DNA from: Clostridium sp. ZS2-4
GTDB lineage: Bacteria; Bacillota; Clostridia; Clostridiales; Clostridiaceae
Direction: 5' to 3'
Length of the DNA: 45,976 nucleotides
Assembly (NCBI RefSeq): GCF_026719745.1
Contig: NZ_JAPPRQ010000131.1
Span: 1 to 45,976, forward strand
In this document: in pieces, positions 44,234 to 45,976 of the stretch
Numbering within the stretch: the stretch's first letter is position 1
How the letters are laid out: each line of letters opens with the position of its first letter
Program-made: the position numbers and the translations under genes
The notes under the pieces: model-generated
The model's database searches: none
The model's input: the letters and a program-made list of their open reading frames with translations, nothing else
Told to the model about the DNA's origin: nothing

Positions 44234-45445
44234 ATGAAAAATAAAGAAAAGAGAATCATCTTTCATATAGATACTAATTCTGCTTTTTTGTCTTGGGAAG
44301 CGGTACATAGATTAAAAATGGGAGATAAAGTTGATTTAAGGAATATACCTTCTGTAATAGGAGGAGATAGAGAAAAAAGACATGGAGTTGTTTTAGCAAA
44401 GTCAATACCGGCTAAAAAGTATAATATTAAAACAGGAGAACCTATAGTGAAAGCTTTAGAAAAGTGTCCAGAATTGGAAATTGTACTTCCTAACTTTGAT
44501 ATTTACATAAAAAGTAGTAATAATATGTTCAGCATATTTAAAGAATACTCACCTTCTGTTCAAAGATATTCTATAGATGAAGGGTTTATAGATTACACTG
44601 GTATGGAAAATACATATGGAAGTGCAGTAGAAGTAGCTAATAGAATTAAGAATAGAATAAAAAATGAGTTAGGGTTTACTGTGAATATTGGGATAGGGAA
44701 CAATAAATTATTAGCAAAAATGGCTTCAGACTTTGAAAAACCTGATAGGGTTCATACATTATTTGAAAATGAAATTAAGGAAAAAATGTGGACATTACCT
44801 ATTGAAAAGCTTTTTATGGTGGGAAAGTCTTCAGCTTCAAAGCTGCGAGAATTAAATATAAATACCATTGGTGATTTGGCAGCATATGATTTAGATATAA
44901 TTCAATATAAATTCAAAAAATATGGAACACTTATATGGAACTATGCCAATGGTACTGATGAATCGGAAGTTGATGAAAAAAGATATGTTAAAATGAAGGG
45001 AATAGGCAATTCGACAACGATATCTTATGATGTTAGAAATAAAGAAACAGCCTACAGTATTTTAACATCTTTAGTGGAAACAGTATCTATGAGATTGAGA
45101 GATTCTAAAAATTTATGCACATCGGTTGCTGTGAGCATAAAAAACAGTTCTTTTAAGAGTTATTCTCATCAGTGCAAGTTGGATTGCTGTACAAACTCCA
45201 CAGATAAAATTCTAGAAGTCACAAAAGAACTTTTTGATGAAATGTGGAAAGGTGATCCTATAAGACTTCTTGGAGTTAGAGTGGGGCATTTATGCAGTGA
45301 TAAAATTACTCAGGTTTCTATTTTTGATAATGAAAATATTGAAAAAAATATGGAGTTAGACAAGACTATTGATGAATTGAAAATTAGATATGGAAGAAAC
45401 ACTATTATGCGAGGAAGTATTTTTAAGAATAGAGAAAACAGATAA
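44234..45445 (+). CDS. dinB: DNA polymerase IV, Y family
   Basis: 403 residues. Error-prone translesion polymerase. Catalytic acids: D13 in FHIDTNSAF, and D115 and E116 in YSIDEGFID. The helix-hairpin-helix region (about 195-215) and the little-finger domain (about 260-370) follow. A possible beta-clamp peptide, QVSIFD, lies near residue 362. Complete length. The promoter has a LexA box, and GGAAGG serves the ATG. Confidence 0.93.
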   Translation: MKNKEKRIIFHIDTNSAFLSWEAVHRLKMGDKVDLRNIPSVIGGDREKRHGVVLAKSIPAKKYNIKTGEPIVKALEKCPELEIVLPNFDIYIKSSNNMFSIFKEYSPSVQRYSIDEGFIDYTGMENTYGSAVEVANRIKNRIKNELGFTVNIGIGNNKLLAKMASDFEKPDRVHTLFENEIKEKMWTLPIEKLFMVGKSSASKLRELNINTIGDLAAYDLDIIQYKFKKYGTLIWNYANGTDESEVDEKRYVKMKGIGNSTTISYDVRNKETAYSILTSLVETVSMRLRDSKNLCTSVAVSIKNSSFKSYSHQCKLDCCTNSTDKILEVTKELFDEMWKGDPIRLLGVRVGHLCSDKITQVSIFDNENIEKNMELDKTIDELKIRYGRNTIMRGSIFKNRENR

Positions 45446-45490
45446 ACTATTATGAATTCAGAAAAATATATTTTGGAATATTGGTTAAAA

Positions 45491-45562
45491 TATTAAAGTA
45501 AGATTTAATATTAAAGTAAGATTTAATATTAAAGTAAGATTTAATATTAAAGTAAGATTTAA
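45491..45562 (+). repeat. Four perfect tandem copies of an 18-bp unit
   Basis: TATTAAAGTAAGATTTAA occurs four times in a row without a mismatch, ending 20 nt before the ATG of a small gene; the next bases (TATGAAAG) look like a diverged fifth unit. Confidence 0.95.
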
Positions 45563-45581
45563 TATGAAAGGAGGAGATACT

Positions 45582-45743
45582 ATGGCTAAAAGAAAAAAAG
45601 AAAAAGGTGAAGGTAACAATAGAGAAGCTGAAAAAAGGCATAGAGAATTGCAGAAGGTTACTATGGAAGCAGCAGGAGAATTTCAATTGGAAGATCAAAA
45701 AAAACAAGCAGGCTTTGGAAATCCTAAAAATCAAAAAAGATAA
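45582..45743 (+). CDS. 53-residue basic hydrophilic protein
   Basis: ATG 45582 follows AAAGGAGGAGA closely. The product is MAKRKKEKGEGNNREAEKRH... and ends FGNPKNQKR, rich in Lys, Glu, Gln and Asn, with no hydrophobic core, no Cys and no Trp. The size and composition recall minor small spore proteins or nucleoid-bound peptides, but I recognise no family signature. It lies behind the 18-bp tandem repeats and before a terminator. It may share the dinB transcript. Confidence 0.65.
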   Translation: MAKRKKEKGEGNNREAEKRHRELQKVTMEAAGEFQLEDQKKQAGFGNPKNQKR

Positions 45744-45765
45744 ATAAATATTAGTCTATAAATAT

Positions 45766-45800
45766 AAAGCTAGTGGGATATTGATAATCTACTAGCTTTT
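45766..45800 (+). terminator. Terminator of the 53-residue gene
   Basis: AAAGCTAGT (45766-45774) and ACTAGCTTT (45791-45799), with an inner GAT/ATC pair in the loop. Confidence 0.8.
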
Positions 45801-45887
45801 GAGATAAATTGCTATAATTTCAATGTATTATCATAAAATAACACAAAATGTAAGAGTAAGTAAAATATTTTTAGGCAAAAAATAAGG

Positions 45888-45925
45888 AAAGGCCGCCAGC
45901 AATTACCTTGCCGGTAGGCCTTTTA
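45888..45925. terminator. GC-rich terminator hairpin near the window end
   Basis: AAAGGCC (45888-45894) and GGCCTTT (45917-45923), with inner GCAA/TTGC. A/T flanks suit termination in either direction; the gene beyond 45976 is not visible. Confidence 0.7.
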
Positions 45926-45976
45926 TTCATGTCAAAGACTTTTTATAATTATAGTTACCCAACAACAAATATAGAA

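Noticed and set aside
45491-45562. CRISPR array
   Set aside because: The 18-bp units are directly adjacent with no spacers, and no cas genes are present.
45450-45734. Reverse-strand frame with a repeating FNIKSY hexapeptide
   Set aside because: The repeating peptide only reflects the 18-bp tandem repeat (18 is a multiple of three), and the rest is antisense to the better-supported 53-residue gene.

Overview
The window looks like the chromosome of a low-GC, anaerobic, spore-forming Firmicute, most likely Clostridium sensu stricto. The evidence is strongly A/T-rich coding and intergenic DNA, Shine-Dalgarno sites of the AGGAGG type, frequent TTG and GTG starts, many U-tailed terminators, a bacterial V-type ATPase operon, an FprA flavodiiron protein, an Spo0E-like phosphatase and HprK. 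I cannot fix the species. No rRNA, tRNA, CRISPR array, transposase or phage module was seen.

Layout. 0-2.3 kb: a leftward acidic amino-acid symporter and a rightward rubrerythrin-like protein. 2.3-6.8 kb: a membrane-anchored sorbosone-dehydrogenase-like propeller, a zinc phospholipase C-like protein, a small methyltransferase-like protein and a B12-type radical SAM enzyme. 6.8-15.8 kb: the complete nine-gene V/A-ATPase operon (G-I-K-E-C-F-A-B-D), whose proteolipid carries a full sodium-site signature. 15.9-21.5 kb: peptide deformylase, an ECF S-component, an RmlD-like reductase, two unknown proteins, FprA, an FMN reductase and an Spo0E-like protein. 21.9-26.3 kb: glpX, hprK with 5-formyl-THF cyclo-ligase, an M18 aminopeptidase and a 44-residue membrane protein. 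26.4-28.9 kb: ptsG behind an antiterminator-controlled leader. 28.9-35.1 kb: a PHP phosphoesterase and a folate block (pabA, pabB, pabC, an HD protein, folP, a folB-folK fusion). 35.2-39.6 kb: a DMT exporter and a UgpAEB-type ABC transporter without its ATPase. 39.8-46 kb: an M16C peptidase, a membrane-anchored unknown, a peptidoglycan amidase, a LexA-controlled dinB and a 53-residue basic protein behind four 18-bp tandem repeats.

How the parts fit. Carbon handling links ptsG, hprK (CcpA/HPr control; a cre-like site overlaps the ptsG start), glpX and the UgpB-type transporter. Folate supply links the pab/fol block with 5-formyl-THF cyclo-ligase. The V-ATPase probably couples ATP to sodium.

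The most unusual signals are non-coding. (1) A ptsG leader in which a RAT antiterminator overlaps the left arm of a terminator whose loop is about 149 nt and is itself highly structured. (2) A dispersed element, four copies here, made of an inverted repeat plus tandem NCCAGTN heptamers; in three copies the element contains the stop codon of the neighbouring gene. (3) Nested, partly mutually exclusive palindromes around the V-ATPase promoter and leader. (4) A rubrerythrin terminator placed 3 nt upstream of the Shine-Dalgarno site of the next operon, leaving no room for an ordinary promoter.
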